Shown: piece by piece, positions 1-8,903 of the stretch | Position numbering within the stretch: the first letter of the stretch is position 1 | How the letters are laid out: every line of letters starts with the position of its first letter | DNA from: Salinibacterium sp. ZJ70 | GTDB lineage: Bacteria; Actinomycetota; Actinomycetes; Actinomycetales; Microbacteriaceae | Direction of reading: 5' to 3' | NCBI RefSeq assembly: GCF_011751865.2 | Contig: NZ_CP061770.1 | Coordinates: 1,860,001 to 1,924,000 of the forward strand | Length of the DNA: 64,000 bases | The notes under the pieces: generated by a model | Told to the model about the DNA's origin: nothing | Databases searched by the model: none | Seen by the model: the letters and a program-made list of their open reading frames with translations, nothing else | Position numbers and translations under genes: made by a program

Positions 1-640
1 GCACCGCGGAGTCGGCGCGCATGAACGCCGCGAGACTGCGCAGCACGGACGGCAGCTCGGTGCCGCCCACATCGCGGGCCACACGCAGCGTCTCGACCAC
101 ACGATCCGCGACCGGATCTGCGAGCCGATCCTTGAGCGCGTCGAGTGCGAACTCGAGGCGGCCCGTCGCGCGATGATCGGCCGCGAACTCCGCGAACGCG
201 AGCCGCAGCGGCTCGGGGCCGGATTCGGCGAGCGCCGCGAGAGCGTCACCGAGCGGGAGTCCCGACCGCAGCCCCGCGACCAGATGATCGATGGCGTCGG
301 GCCAGACGGCGCGCATCGCCCGCCGTCGGGTGCGCGCGCGGGCCAGCACGAGGGCGAACGGTGCTGTGGTCGCCGCGAGGCCGGCAGCGGCGGCGAGCGC
401 GACGACCGGGGTGACCGCGAGCACCACGAAGCCGGCGATCGAGCCGCACGCGAGCGCCACGAACAGGAGCGCGGGGACGGTCACCCGCCCAAGCCCTGCC
501 TGCGCGAGTGCGTCCTCGAGTCGCGAAAGCACCCCCTCGCGCCGGACACGCGTCTCGGCCTGTCCACGAGGCCACAGCCACACGGATGCGATCAGCAGCA
601 CGCCGACGCCGAGTAGCAGACCCCAGAGCGCGCCGTTCAC
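1..640 (-). CDS. tadB: TadB-like type II/IV secretion platform protein (partial)
   Basis: Inner-membrane platform protein of a Tad (Flp pilus) assembly system, expected to work with the TadA ATPase encoded just upstream. The gene runs off the window edge, so only the first 213 residues are visible. They show an N-terminal hydrophobic segment, a second long hydrophobic stretch at about residues 50-85, and the start of a T2SSF-like cytoplasmic helical domain (a region beginning WPDAIDHLVAGLRSGLPL). The GTG start overlaps the TadA stop by 4 bp (GTGA), which implies translational coupling. The family call rests on this domain pattern and on the neighbour. TadC and the pilins should lie beyond position 1. 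Confidence 0.8.
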   Translation of the reverse strand, partial: MNGALWGLLLGVGVLLIASVWLWPRGQAETRVRREGVLSRLEDALAQAGLGRVTVPALLFVALACGSIAGFVVLAVTPVVALAAAAGLAATTAPFALVLARARTRRRAMRAVWPDAIDHLVAGLRSGLPLGDALAALAESGPEPLRLAFAEFAADHRATGRLEFALDALKDRLADPVADRVVETLRVARDVGGTELPSVLRSLAAFMRADSAV

Positions 641-1953
641 CGCACGGCGTCCCAGCTGACGGCACCCATCGGATCCGGGGTGCGCGGGACGAGCGCGGGA
701 CTCGCGAGCTCCTGCGGCATCGCCTCCGCGGGACGGGCGGTGAGCACCCGCAGATCGATGCCGGCCCGCTCGAACGGCTCCGTGCGCGCCGGGAGGTCAC
801 CGGTCGGTTCGAGACCCGCATCGGTGAGACGGAAGACCGTGTCCGCCTCGACGATCCCGTCGACGACCTTCCCGGTGGGCGCGATGATCTCGACCACCCG
901 GCGGCGCCCGTCGCGGTGCAGCTCGGCGTGCACGACGAGGTCGATCGAGGAGGCGACGGTGGGCGTCACGAAGCTGACATCGATGTTGCGGCCGGCGAGC
1001 AGCGGCAGGGTGCACAGCTTGATGAGCGCCTCCCGCGCGCTGCCGGCGTGGAGCGAGCACATGCCGGGGATGCCCGCGTTGAGCGCGATGAGCAGGTCGA
1101 GCGACTCGGCTTCGCGCACCTCGCCCACGATGAGCCGGTCGGGGCGCATGCGCAGCGATTCCTTGATGAGGCGCCGCAGGGTGATCTCGCCCGTACCTTC
1201 AAGGCTCGGCTGGCGACACTGCATCGCCACGTGATCCGCGGTCGGCACCGAGAGCTCGAACGTCTCCTCGACGGTGACGACGCGCTCATCGCTGCGGCAC
1301 TCGCCGAGCAGCGCGCCGAGCAGCGTCGTCTTGCCGGTGTGGGTGGCGCCTGTCACGAGGATGTTGAGCCCCGCACGCACGGATGCGGCGAGGAAGTCGG
1401 CGGCGGAGCGGGACAGCGTGCCGAGGCGCACGAGATCGTCGAGCCCGCGCATCCCGCTGCGGAAGCGGCGGATGTTGATCGAGATGTGCTGGCGCGTCAC
1501 ATCCGGGATGACGGCGTGCAGGCGCGAGCCGTCGGGCAGCGAGGCATCGACGAACGGGGACGACAGGTCGATGCGGCGACCGGTCTGGTGCAGCATCCGT
1601 TCGAGCAGCTCGCGCACCTCGCCCGCGGTGAGCACGAGCGGCACCCGCTCCGACACACCGTCTCGGGCCACGAAGACCCGGTCGGGGGCGTTGATCCAGA
1701 GCTCTTCGACCGTCGGATCGTCGAGATACGGCTGCAGCGGCCCGAGCCCTGTGAGCGCCGCGAGCACCTGCCTGGCGATGCCCGCCTCGTCGGTGAGCAG
1801 CGGCCCGGCCCCGGCGAGCGCCAGCTCGGCGGAGCGCTGCACCTCGTCACGCACGTACCGCTCGGCAACGCGCCGATCCGCGTGCAGATCGACGCCGTCG
1901 CGCCGCACCCGCTCGCGCACCCGCTCCGTGATCGCCCCGACCTCACCCGCCAC
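637..1953 (-). CDS. tadA: TadA/CpaF-family secretion ATPase
   Basis: Hexameric ATPase that powers assembly of a Tad/Flp pilus, on the cytoplasmic face of the membrane. The protein is 438 residues, normal for CpaF. Visible motifs are Walker A (GATHTGKT, residues 202-209), an acidic box (VTVEETFEL), and the Walker B/His-box region RPDRLIVGEVREAE at about 270-283, followed by SLHAGSAREAL. The start is a GTG at 1953. It is co-transcribed with tadB through a 4-bp overlap. No tadZ or prepilin peptidase gene lies immediately upstream. The unrelated cupin gene ends about 97 bp away, so this is probably the first gene of the tad operon here. Confidence 0.93.
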   Translation of the reverse strand: MAGEVGAITERVRERVRRDGVDLHADRRVAERYVRDEVQRSAELALAGAGPLLTDEAGIARQVLAALTGLGPLQPYLDDPTVEELWINAPDRVFVARDGVSERVPLVLTAGEVRELLERMLHQTGRRIDLSSPFVDASLPDGSRLHAVIPDVTRQHISINIRRFRSGMRGLDDLVRLGTLSRSAADFLAASVRAGLNILVTGATHTGKTTLLGALLGECRSDERVVTVEETFELSVPTADHVAMQCRQPSLEGTGEITLRRLIKESLRMRPDRLIVGEVREAESLDLLIALNAGIPGMCSLHAGSAREALIKLCTLPLLAGRNIDVSFVTPTVASSIDLVVHAELHRDGRRRVVEIIAPTGKVVDGIVEADTVFRLTDAGLEPTGDLPARTEPFERAGIDLRVLTARPAEAMPQELASPALVPRTPDPMGAVSWDAVR

Positions 1954-2050
1954 GCCGACATGATGGCGGGAAGCGGCACAGCGCGGTGCGAATACTCCAC
2001 AGGATGCGTGCCGACACCGTCGTAGAACGGCAGACGGCTACAGATCGTCC

Positions 2051-2404
2051 TCAGTCGTCGATCACCGTGTAGTGCTTGCGCAGCGGCTCGTGCACCTCCC
2101 ACTCGCCCACCCAGCCCGAGGGCATCACCATGACGTCGCCGGGAGCGAAGCGGATGGGCTCGCGCCCCTCCTGCGTGATCGTGACGGAACCCGAGAGGAT
2201 CGTGCAGATCTCCGTGTAGCCGTCGCGGCGAGCCGTGAAGCGGCCGGGCGTGCACTCCCAGAGGCCCGTCTCGATCTTCCCGCCCGTCCATACGGGCTCG
2301 GTGGCTTCCGTGAGCCCCTCGGTGAGAGCGGTCGGCTTGGCGGTGTGCTCGCCGAGGGAGCCCTCCGTGGTGCGAAGGCGGGCGATGGTGGCGGTGTCGG
2401 TCAT
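2051..2404 (-). CDS. Cupin domain protein (DUF861/Cupin_3 type)
   Basis: Small 117-residue single-domain cupin. The core reads GRFTARRDGYTEICTILSG followed by RFAPGDVMVMPSGWVGEW, the two cupin half-motifs of the DUF861/EutQ-like group. The classical His ligands are mostly missing, as is common in that group. ATG at 2404 is chosen because GAGAAAGG lies at a good distance upstream. It follows the flavoprotein gene by 13 nt on the same strand, so the two are almost certainly one operon. This pairing recurs with putrescine/gamma-glutamylputrescine-type oxidases. The exact substrate is not readable from the sequence. Confidence 0.8.
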   Translation of the reverse strand: MTDTATIARLRTTEGSLGEHTAKPTALTEGLTEATEPVWTGGKIETGLWECTPGRFTARRDGYTEICTILSGSVTITQEGREPIRFAPGDVMVMPSGWVGEWEVHEPLRKHYTVIDD

Positions 2405-2417
2405 GCGAGTGCCTTTC

Positions 2418-3791
2418 TCAGTGTCGGCCGGTGATGATGTCGGCGATCTTCGCGATCGGCGAGGTGCGGGCGCTGCCGCGGTCCTCGATCCGGTCGGCCA
2501 TGCCATACGCGGTGTAGAGGCCCTTGGTGGCGATCCAGCGCAGCGGCTCAGGCTCCCATTTGCGCACCCGGTGGTTCACCCACGGCAGCGTCGTGAGGTC
2601 GGTGCCGCGGCCCAGGATGAGGTCGGCGAGCGTGCGCCCGGCGAGGTTGGTGCTCGTGACGCCCGTGCCCACGTAGCCGCCGCCCCACGCGATGCCCGTC
2701 GTCGGGTCGAGACCGACGGTCGCCGACCAGTCGCGCGGCACGCCGAGCACGCCTGACCAGACATGGTCGATCTGCGCGTCGCGGGTGGCGGGGAAGAACC
2801 GCAGCATGATCCGGCGCAGCTTCTCGGCCGTCACCTCGGGCGTCTGACCGTCGAGGTCGGTGCGCGAGCCGTACCGGTAGGGCACACCGCGCCCCCCGAT
2901 GGCGATGCGGTCATCCGCGGTGCGCTGCGCGTACATGTACACATGCGCCATGTCGCCGAGCACCTCGCCCTTCGACCAGTTGAGCTCGTCCCACACCGAG
3001 GCAGGCAGCGGTTCGGTCGCGATGAGCGAGGAGTTCATCGGCAGCCAGAGGCGGCGCAGGCCCTTCAGCTGGGCTGTGAAGCCCTCGGTGGCGCGCACGA
3101 CGTACGTGGCCTCTACGTCGCCGTGGGTGGTGAGCACCTTGCGCGGCAGGATCTCGAGCGCGCGGGTGTTCTCGTAGATCGTCACGCCGAGCCGCTCGAC
3201 GGCCGCCGCGAGGCCTGCGGCGAGCTTGGCGGGCTGGATGCGCGCGGAATGCGGATGCCACATCGCCGCACGCGTGTGCGCGACGTTGATCTTCGCCTTC
3301 GCATCCGACGCCTCGAGCAGCTCCACATCGGTACTCGCCCATTGCTGTTCCGCGGCAGCCCAGGCACGCAGGCGCGCCTCCTGCGCGGGTGTGTAGGCCA
3401 CGTTGAACTCGCCGCCCTTGAGGATGTCGGCGTCGATGCCCTCCACCTCGGTGACGCGGATCACCTCGTCGACGGTGGCGTTCGCCTCGCGCTGGAAGCG
3501 CTCGATCTCGTCACGGCTGTGGGTCTTCAGGTACTGCTCGCGCCCGCCCGTGATCGAGTTGGTGAGCCAACCGCCGTTGCGCCCCGAAGCTCCGTAGCCC
3601 ACATGCCGCTGCTCGATGATGGCGATGCGCAGCGAGGGGTCGGCCTTCTTCAGGTAGTAGGCGGTCCAGAGCCCGGTGTATCCGGCGCCGACGATCGCGA
3701 CATCGGTCTGCAGCGAGCCGGGCAGCTCGGGGCGCGTGACGCGGGCACTGCCCGCGACGTTCCACCAGTGGGAGACGTCTCCGTTGATCAT
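2418..3791 (-). CDS. FAD-dependent amine oxidoreductase (DAO family, PuuB-like)
   Basis: Flavoprotein oxidase of the D-amino-acid oxidase fold, likely acting on an amine or amino acid derivative. The N-terminus holds the dinucleotide-binding motif VAIVGAGYTGLWTAYYL followed by the acidic end of the second strand (IIEQ) and GYGASGRNGGW, typical of gamma-glutamylputrescine oxidases. Length is 457 residues, normal for the family. ATG at 3791 has a nearby GGAAG; an in-frame ATG 12 nt upstream is the alternative. It is the first gene of a two-gene operon with the cupin. Putrescine or polyamine catabolism is inferred from family resemblance only, since no other puu genes are visible. Confidence 0.85.
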   Translation of the reverse strand: MINGDVSHWWNVAGSARVTRPELPGSLQTDVAIVGAGYTGLWTAYYLKKADPSLRIAIIEQRHVGYGASGRNGGWLTNSITGGREQYLKTHSRDEIERFQREANATVDEVIRVTEVEGIDADILKGGEFNVAYTPAQEARLRAWAAAEQQWASTDVELLEASDAKAKINVAHTRAAMWHPHSARIQPAKLAAGLAAAVERLGVTIYENTRALEILPRKVLTTHGDVEATYVVRATEGFTAQLKGLRRLWLPMNSSLIATEPLPASVWDELNWSKGEVLGDMAHVYMYAQRTADDRIAIGGRGVPYRYGSRTDLDGQTPEVTAEKLRRIMLRFFPATRDAQIDHVWSGVLGVPRDWSATVGLDPTTGIAWGGGYVGTGVTSTNLAGRTLADLILGRGTDLTTLPWVNHRVRKWEPEPLRWIATKGLYTAYGMADRIEDRGSARTSPIAKIADIITGRH

Positions 3792-4005
3792 GCAAGCTTC
3801 CATTCGCGTCGGGTCGGGCGCAGAGGATCGGGGTGATCCTGTCGGGCTCCCTCAGATTGCCATTGCCAGGGGCAGGCGTGCTACACCACTGGGATCCTCG
3901 CGGCCGTCGCGTCGTGTATGCGCATCTGAAGCCGCCCTCTGGCGACCCCCCTGACCACCCGCCAGAGCCGCTCGTCTGCAACCGCGCCCGTAGACTGAGC
4001 AGGCT

Positions 4006-4089
4006 GCGGGAGTGGTGAAATGGTAGACACGCAGGATTTAGGTTCCTGTGCCGCGAGGCATGCGGGTTCGAGCCCCGCCTCCCGCACCA
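4006..4089 (+). tRNA. tRNA-Leu (anticodon TAG)
   Basis: Class II tRNA of 84 nt with the 3' CCA encoded. The acceptor stem GCGGGAG (4006-4012) pairs with CTCCCGC. The anticodon stem is CAGGA/TCCTG with loop TTTAGGT and anticodon TAG at 4039-4041. A long variable arm (TGCCGCGAGGCA) and the T-arm GGTTCGAGCCC follow. A TAGACT box at 3991-3996 is a plausible -10 for it. Confidence 0.97.
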
Positions 4090-4103
4090 GTCGACGCGTT
4101 CGT

Positions 4104-4134
4104 CGCGATTCAGGGGGAATGCCCCCGAATCGCG
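4104..4134 (+). terminator. Hairpin terminator after tRNA-Leu
   Basis: An 8-bp stem (CGCGATTC/GAATCGCG), one bulged A, then five G-C pairs around an AATG loop. It lies 15 nt after the tRNA. No U-tract follows (C-rich instead), as is usual for actinobacterial terminators. Confidence 0.6.
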
Positions 4135-4208
4135 TCCCCCCGATGCCGCTACGCTGAAATGAATCGCCCGCCGATCTGCTTCGATCGACGACCAGGAAGA
4201 TCTCTCGC

Positions 4209-4982
4209 GTGCCACTCACCACACTTTTCGCTACTCTCCTCGCCGCCGCGCCCACAGCTCTGATCCCCTGGCTCGACCCGCACGCGATCATCGTCGAAGC
4301 GGGCCCCTGGGCCCTGCTCGTGGTGTGCCTCATCGTCTTCGCCGAGACGGGTCTGCTGGTCGGCTTCATCCTGCCGGGCGACACGCTCCTCATCATCACG
4401 GGGCTTCTCACCTTCACCGGAACGATGACGGAGGCCGGAACCGGCATCCAGATCCCGATCTGGGTCGTCTGCCTCTCGATCATGGTCGCCGCATTCGCCG
4501 GCGGTGAGCTGGGGTACGTGATCGGGCACAAGACCGGCCCCGCGATCTTCGAGAAGAAGGAGAGCGGCATGTTCTCGAAGGAGAACGTGCTGCGCACCAA
4601 CGCGTTCATGGAGAAGTGGGGCCCGCTCGCGATCGTCGTGGCGCGCTTCGTGCCCATCGTGCGCACCTTCGCTCCCATCGCGGCAGGCGTCGCGCACATG
4701 AACTACAAGCGCTACTCGCTCTACAACGCGGTCGGCGCGGCCATCTGGGGTGCCGGCCTCACCTTCGGCGGCTTCCTGCTCGGCTACTTCGAGCCGATCG
4801 CCGACTTCGTCATCGAGTACATCGACGTGATCCTGCTGTGCGCGATCGCCCTCGCCGTGATCCCCACGGTGTTCCACTACGTGCAGGGCGTCGTCAAGGC
4901 CCGTCGCGCGCGCGCCCGCGGCGAAGACAAGCCGCTGAGCAAGGACGAGCTCGCGCTCGACCCGGACGTGCTCGACGACTGA
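4209..4982 (+). CDS. DedA family membrane protein
   Basis: Polytopic inner-membrane protein of the DedA/VTT superfamily, 257 residues. Members are linked to lipid scrambling/flipping and envelope homeostasis. Family signatures are visible: the acidic/glycine re-entrant motif FAETGLLVGFILPGDTLLI near residue 45 and ARFVPIVRTFAPIAAG (the F-x-P-x-x-R motif) near residue 147. Hydrophobic segments cover the N-terminus, the centre and residues 195-225. The tail is charged and cytoplasmic-looking. GTG at 4209 follows AGGAAGA. It stands alone between tRNA-Leu and the convergent metal-regulator operon. Confidence 0.92.
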   Translation: MPLTTLFATLLAAAPTALIPWLDPHAIIVEAGPWALLVVCLIVFAETGLLVGFILPGDTLLIITGLLTFTGTMTEAGTGIQIPIWVVCLSIMVAAFAGGELGYVIGHKTGPAIFEKKESGMFSKENVLRTNAFMEKWGPLAIVVARFVPIVRTFAPIAAGVAHMNYKRYSLYNAVGAAIWGAGLTFGGFLLGYFEPIADFVIEYIDVILLCAIALAVIPTVFHYVQGVVKARRARARGEDKPLSKDELALDPDVLDD

Positions 4983-5005
4983 CCCTGGATGCGCGCGCGG
5001 CGCCG

Positions 5006-5650
5006 CTATGCGCTGCGCGACTCCCTCAGGGGCACCAGCCACACCGCCTCGGCGACGTCGCCATCCAGCTCCCCTGCCGTGACGATCGTGTCGAGCCCGA
5101 TGCCGTCGTCGCTGATGCGACGCAGCACGTCGCCGTCGCGGTCGCTGATGCGCGCCACCCTCCCCACCGTGCTGGCCTCAAGTGACGCCGCCAGCACGGC
5201 CTCCGGTCGCGTGATCGTGCCGTCTGGTGCCGGGATCGGATCCCCGTGCGGGTCGCGCGTGGGATACCCGAGCTGGGCGTCGATCGCGGCGAGCATCCGG
5301 TCGCTCAGCACATGCTCGAGCACCTCGGCCTCGTCGTGCACCTCATCCCAGTCGTAGCCGAAGCCCTCCACGAGCCAGGTCTCGACGAGACGGTGGCGAC
5401 GCACCATCCGCAGGGCCTGCGTGCGCCCCTCGTCGGTGAGCTGGATCGCGCCGTACGGCTGGTGGGTCACGAGCCCCTGCCTGACGAGCTTCTTCACCAT
5501 CTCGGTGACGGTCGACGGCACGAGCCCGAGACGCGCGGCGAGCTGCGAGCCCGTGATGGGCGCATCCTGCCACTCGGTGTGGCCGTGGATGACCTTGAGA
5601 TAGTCCTCGACGGTCGAGGAGGCGGTCTTAGCGATGGGCGTGCTCCTCAC
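5006..5650 (-). CDS. DtxR/MntR-family metal-dependent transcriptional regulator
   Basis: DNA-binding repressor or activator that senses Mn2+ or Fe2+. The winged-helix N-terminus reads SSTVEDYLKVIHGHTEW, then TGSQLAARLGLVPSTVTEMVKKL, the DtxR-type helix-turn-helix. The dimerization/metal domain has the expected HRLVETWL and EAEVLEHVLSDRM segments, and an SH3-like C-terminal part follows. Length is 214 residues. The GTG start at 5650 lies inside the 3' end of the upstream CDF transporter gene (23-bp overlap), so the regulator is co-expressed with a cation exporter. Manganese homeostasis is the simplest reading, but metal identity is not proven. Confidence 0.9.
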   Translation of the reverse strand: MRSTPIAKTASSTVEDYLKVIHGHTEWQDAPITGSQLAARLGLVPSTVTEMVKKLVRQGLVTHQPYGAIQLTDEGRTQALRMVRRHRLVETWLVEGFGYDWDEVHDEAEVLEHVLSDRMLAAIDAQLGYPTRDPHGDPIPAPDGTITRPEAVLAASLEASTVGRVARISDRDGDVLRRISDDGIGLDTIVTAGELDGDVAEAVWLVPLRESRSA

Positions 5651-6548
5651 ACTGCGAGTGCCCGGCTGGCTCCAGCTGGAACGTGGAGTGCGCGACGTCG
5701 AAGTGTCCGGCTAGGCAGGCGCTCAGCTTCTCGAGCAGCGCACCCGTCTCGCCGCGCACGAAGATCTCGGGGTCGACCGCCACGTGCGCGGTGAAGACGG
5801 GCGAGCCGGAGGTGATGTCCCAGATGTGCACGTCGTGCACCTCCACGACGCCGGGGGTCTCGCGCAGGTGCGACCGGATCTGCTCGACGTCCCGGTCGCG
5901 CGGAGCCGACTCGGTGAGCACGCGGATGACATCGCGCAGCAGGATGGCGGCGCGCGGCGCGATGAGCGCCGCGATCACGAGAGAGGCGATGGCGTCGGCC
6001 TGCACGAATCCGGTGAGCAGAATCACGGCGCCGGCGGCGATCGCCGCGACGGAGCCGAGCATGTCGCCGAGAACTTCGAGCAGCGCGCCGCGCAGGTTGA
6101 TGGAGGTGCGGTCGCCGCCGCGCAGCACCGCGAAGGCGACGATGTTGGCGAGAAGGCCGACTGTGGCGATCACGAGCATCGGCCAGGCGTCGATGTGGTC
6201 GATGCCCGACACGAGCCGCTTCACACCCTCGACCCCCACGAACACGGCGACGACGATCAGGATGATTCCGTTGATGAGCGCGCCGAGGACCTCGACGCGC
6301 TGGAATCCGAAGGTGTGACGATCCGTCGCGGGGCGCGCCGCGACGACGGACGCCACGAGCGCCACCGCGAGGCCGATGGCGTCGCTCGACATGTGGCCTG
6401 CGTCGCCGAGGAGGGCGAGAGAACCCGAGATCGCGGCCCCCACGAGCTCGGCGACGAGCACCGTGACCGTGATCGCGAGCGCGATCGCAATGCGGATGCG
6501 GTTGCCCGCTCCACGCGCGACGGCGCCGTGATCATGCCCGTGACCCAT
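5628..6548 (-). CDS. Cation diffusion facilitator (CDF) metal exporter
   Basis: Proton-coupled efflux of divalent cations (Zn, Mn, Co or similar) across the cytoplasmic membrane. The protein is 306 residues. The N-terminus carries a short His-rich motif (MGHGHDH), and the C-terminus another (CEEHAHR). Six hydrophobic segments include the metal-site motifs LLGDAGHMSSDAIGL (TM2) and QADAIASLVIAALI (TM5, D-x-x-A-S form), followed by a ferredoxin-like cytoplasmic domain (HDVHIWDITSG). It overlaps the DtxR-type regulator gene and follows rdgB by 68 nt. The HxxxD-type TM2 site with DxxxS in TM5 leaves the metal open. Confidence 0.93.
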   Translation of the reverse strand: MGHGHDHGAVARGAGNRIRIAIALAITVTVLVAELVGAAISGSLALLGDAGHMSSDAIGLAVALVASVVAARPATDRHTFGFQRVEVLGALINGIILIVVAVFVGVEGVKRLVSGIDHIDAWPMLVIATVGLLANIVAFAVLRGGDRTSINLRGALLEVLGDMLGSVAAIAAGAVILLTGFVQADAIASLVIAALIAPRAAILLRDVIRVLTESAPRDRDVEQIRSHLRETPGVVEVHDVHIWDITSGSPVFTAHVAVDPEIFVRGETGALLEKLSACLAGHFDVAHSTFQLEPAGHSQCEEHAHR

Positions 6549-6616
6549 GCCTCCAGGCTAGGCCGAGCGCGGCGCGCGCGATGCCCGTTCGGGCTTGTCG
6601 GGAATGACTCTCGTGC

Positions 6617-7195
6617 TCAGCCGTACAGTTCGCGCAGCTTCGCGACGAGCTCCCCGAACGCGCGGGCGCGGTGGCTGATCGCGTTCTTCTCGTCGGGGGT
6701 CAGCTCGGCCGCTGCGACCTCGATGCCGTCGGGCTGGAAGATCGGGTCGTATCCGAACCCGTTCGCCCCGGACGGCTGCTCGAGAACACGGCCAGGCCAG
6801 GTGCCGCGCACGACGATCTCGGTGTCGCCGTCGACGAGCGCGGCGACGCACACGAAGTCCGCCGAGCGGTCGGTCGCGCCCTCGAGGTTCTTCAGCAGCA
6901 GGGCGTTGTTGTCGGCCGAGTCGCCGGTTCCCGCGTAGCGCGCCGAGCGGATGCCGGGGGCACCATCGAGCGCATGCGCGGCGATGCCGGAGTCGTCGGC
7001 GATCGACGGGAGCCCGGTGTGCGCGTACGCGGCGCGCGCCTTGATGAGCGCGTTCGCCTCGAACGTGTCGCCGTCCTCCACAGGCTCCGGGCCGTCGTAG
7101 CCGACAAGCTCGTGGCCGCCGAGACGCTCGCCCAGGATGCGGCGCAGCTCCTCGACCTTGTGGGCGTTGTGGGTGGCGAGGACGAACGTGGTCAC
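6617..7195 (-). CDS. rdgB: RdgB/HAM1 non-canonical purine NTP pyrophosphatase
   Basis: Cleans the nucleotide pool by hydrolysing dITP, ITP and XTP to monophosphate and pyrophosphate. The 192-residue protein begins with the family's [16 protein letters not shown] motif. It contains ADDSGI, the ARYAG segment and a C-terminal SHRARAF motif (residues in the substrate pocket). The GTG start at 7195 overlaps the RNase PH stop by 4 bp. This rph-rdgB coupling is conserved in Actinobacteria. Confidence 0.95.
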   Translation of the reverse strand: MTTFVLATHNAHKVEELRRILGERLGGHELVGYDGPEPVEDGDTFEANALIKARAAYAHTGLPSIADDSGIAAHALDGAPGIRSARYAGTGDSADNNALLLKNLEGATDRSADFVCVAALVDGDTEIVVRGTWPGRVLEQPSGANGFGYDPIFQPDGIEVAAAELTPDEKNAISHRARAFGELVAKLRELYG

Positions 7196-7923
7196 GCTCC
7201 CAGGACCTCGTTCTGGATGCGCGTCAGCTCAGCGGTGCCGGCGAGACCGAGGTCGAGCAGCGCGTCGAGCTCGCGGCGGTCGAACGGAGCGCCCTCGGCG
7301 GTGCCCTGCACCTCGACGAAGAGGCCGCGGCCCGTCGCGACGATGTTCATGTCGGTCTCGGCGCGCACATCCTCGGTGTAGGCGAGGTCGAGCATCGGAG
7401 CACCGTCGATGATGCCGACGCTCACGGCCGCGACCGAGTCGATGAGGGCCTTCGAGTTCTTGCCGATGAAGCCCTTCGCACGCCCCCACTCCACCGCCTC
7501 GGCGAGCGCGACGTACGCGCCCGTGATGGCGGCGGTGCGGGTGCCGCCATCGGCCTGCAGCACGTCGCAGTCGATCACGATCGTGTTCTCGCCCAGAGCC
7601 TTCGTGTCGATGACGGCACGGAGGCTGCGCCCGATGAGGCGCGAGATCTCGTGCGTGCGTCCGCCGATGCGGCCCTTCACCGATTCACGGTCCATGCGCT
7701 CGTTGGTGGAGCGCGGGAGCATCGCGTACTCGGCGGTCACCCACCCCTTGCCCTTGCCCATGAGCCAGCGCGGCACGCCGTTCGTGAAGCTCGCCGTGCA
7801 CAGCACCTTCGTGTTGCCGAAGGAGACCAGCGCGCTGCCTTCGGCCTGCGCGCTCCACCCGCGTTCGATCGTGACGGTGCGCAGCTGATCAGGGGTGCGG
7901 CCGTCGGCGCGGGTGTCGGTCAT
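7192..7923 (-). CDS. rph: Ribonuclease PH
   Basis: Phosphate-dependent 3'-5' exonuclease that trims tRNA 3' ends. Length is 243 residues, the usual size. Family segments visible are [19 protein letters not shown] at the N-terminus, [37 protein letters not shown] in the core (read across the active site), and the late catalytic stretch [20 protein letters not shown] at 7923 lies 30 nt after the murI stop, so murI-rph-rdgB form one operon. Confidence 0.97.
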   Translation of the reverse strand: MTDTRADGRTPDQLRTVTIERGWSAQAEGSALVSFGNTKVLCTASFTNGVPRWLMGKGKGWVTAEYAMLPRSTNERMDRESVKGRIGGRTHEISRLIGRSLRAVIDTKALGENTIVIDCDVLQADGGTRTAAITGAYVALAEAVEWGRAKGFIGKNSKALIDSVAAVSVGIIDGAPMLDLAYTEDVRAETDMNIVATGRGLFVEVQGTAEGAPFDRRELDALLDLGLAGTAELTRIQNEVLGA

Positions 7924-7953
7924 GAGACTCCTTGGTGGGGATGTGGCGGGCGG

Positions 7954-8799
7954 TCAGCCGACGACGGGGATCGCGTCGGTGGGAAAGCTCTCGACGCGGT
8001 GCACCTCGGGTCCGAGGAAGCGTGCGGCGAGTTCGAGGAAGCGGGCCTTATCGGAGCCCGTCGATTCGAAGCGGTGGGTGGGATGTTCCGTCGCCGTGCG
8101 CTCCAGGTTGTGCGAGACGAGGGTTCGGTACAGATCCGACGCCGTCTCCTCCGCGCTCGAGACGAGACGCACCTCCGGACCCATCACGTACTGGATCGCC
8201 GCCGACATGAGCGGGTAGTGGGTGCAGCCGAGCACGAGGGTGTCGACATCGGCCTCGATGAGCGGGTCGAGGTACTGGCGCGCGTAGCGGAAGAGCTCGG
8301 GGCCGCTGGTGACCCCCGCCTCCACGAACTCGACGAAGCGCGGGCAGGCGCGACTGAACAGCTCGAGCCCGTTGGCGGCGGCGAACGCGTCGTCGTAGGC
8401 GCGTGACTGGATGGTGCCGACGGTGCCGATGACGCCGACGCGGCCGTTGCGGGTGGAGCGCACCGCAGCACGCACCGCAGGCTGGATGACTTCGAGCACC
8501 GGAATGCCCGCGCCGACCGTGTAGCGCTCGCGCGCATCGCGCAGCACCGCTGCGGACGCCGTGTTGCACGCGATGACGAGGGCCTTCACGCCCTGGTCGA
8601 CCAGGTCGTCCATGAGCTCGAGCGCGTACGCACGCACCTCGGCGATGGGCTTCGGACCGTACGGAGTGCGGGCCGTGTCGCCCACATAGATGATCGACTC
8701 GTTGGGGAGCTGGTCGATGATCGCTCGCGCAACCGTCAGGCCGCCCACACCGGAGTCGAAGACGCCCAGCGGGGCGTCGGTTGAGGGACCAGCTGTCAC
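7954..8799 (-). CDS. murI: Glutamate racemase
   Basis: Converts L-glutamate to D-glutamate for peptidoglycan. Length from GTG at 8799 is 281 residues, matching the family. Both catalytic cysteines are present: Cys78 in VIACNTASA and Cys192 in LGCTHYPL. Also present are [16 protein letters not shown] near the N-terminus and [11 protein letters not shown]. The reading frame stays open further upstream, but that part has no family similarity, so GTG 8799 is preferred. It is the first gene of the murI-rph-rdgB operon. Confidence 0.95.
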   Translation of the reverse strand: MTAGPSTDAPLGVFDSGVGGLTVARAIIDQLPNESIIYVGDTARTPYGPKPIAEVRAYALELMDDLVDQGVKALVIACNTASAAVLRDARERYTVGAGIPVLEVIQPAVRAAVRSTRNGRVGVIGTVGTIQSRAYDDAFAAANGLELFSRACPRFVEFVEAGVTSGPELFRYARQYLDPLIEADVDTLVLGCTHYPLMSAAIQYVMGPEVRLVSSAEETASDLYRTLVSHNLERTATEHPTHRFESTGSDKARFLELAARFLGPEVHRVESFPTDAIPVVG

Positions 8800-8903
8800 A
8801 GGAACCAGCGTACCCGCGCCCCATGTCGCGCGCCGCTGTCGCCGCGCTGCGCGGCTGTGGATGAGCGCGTCGCCGCGCGCCGGGAATGCCCTACCGTGTC
8901 GGC

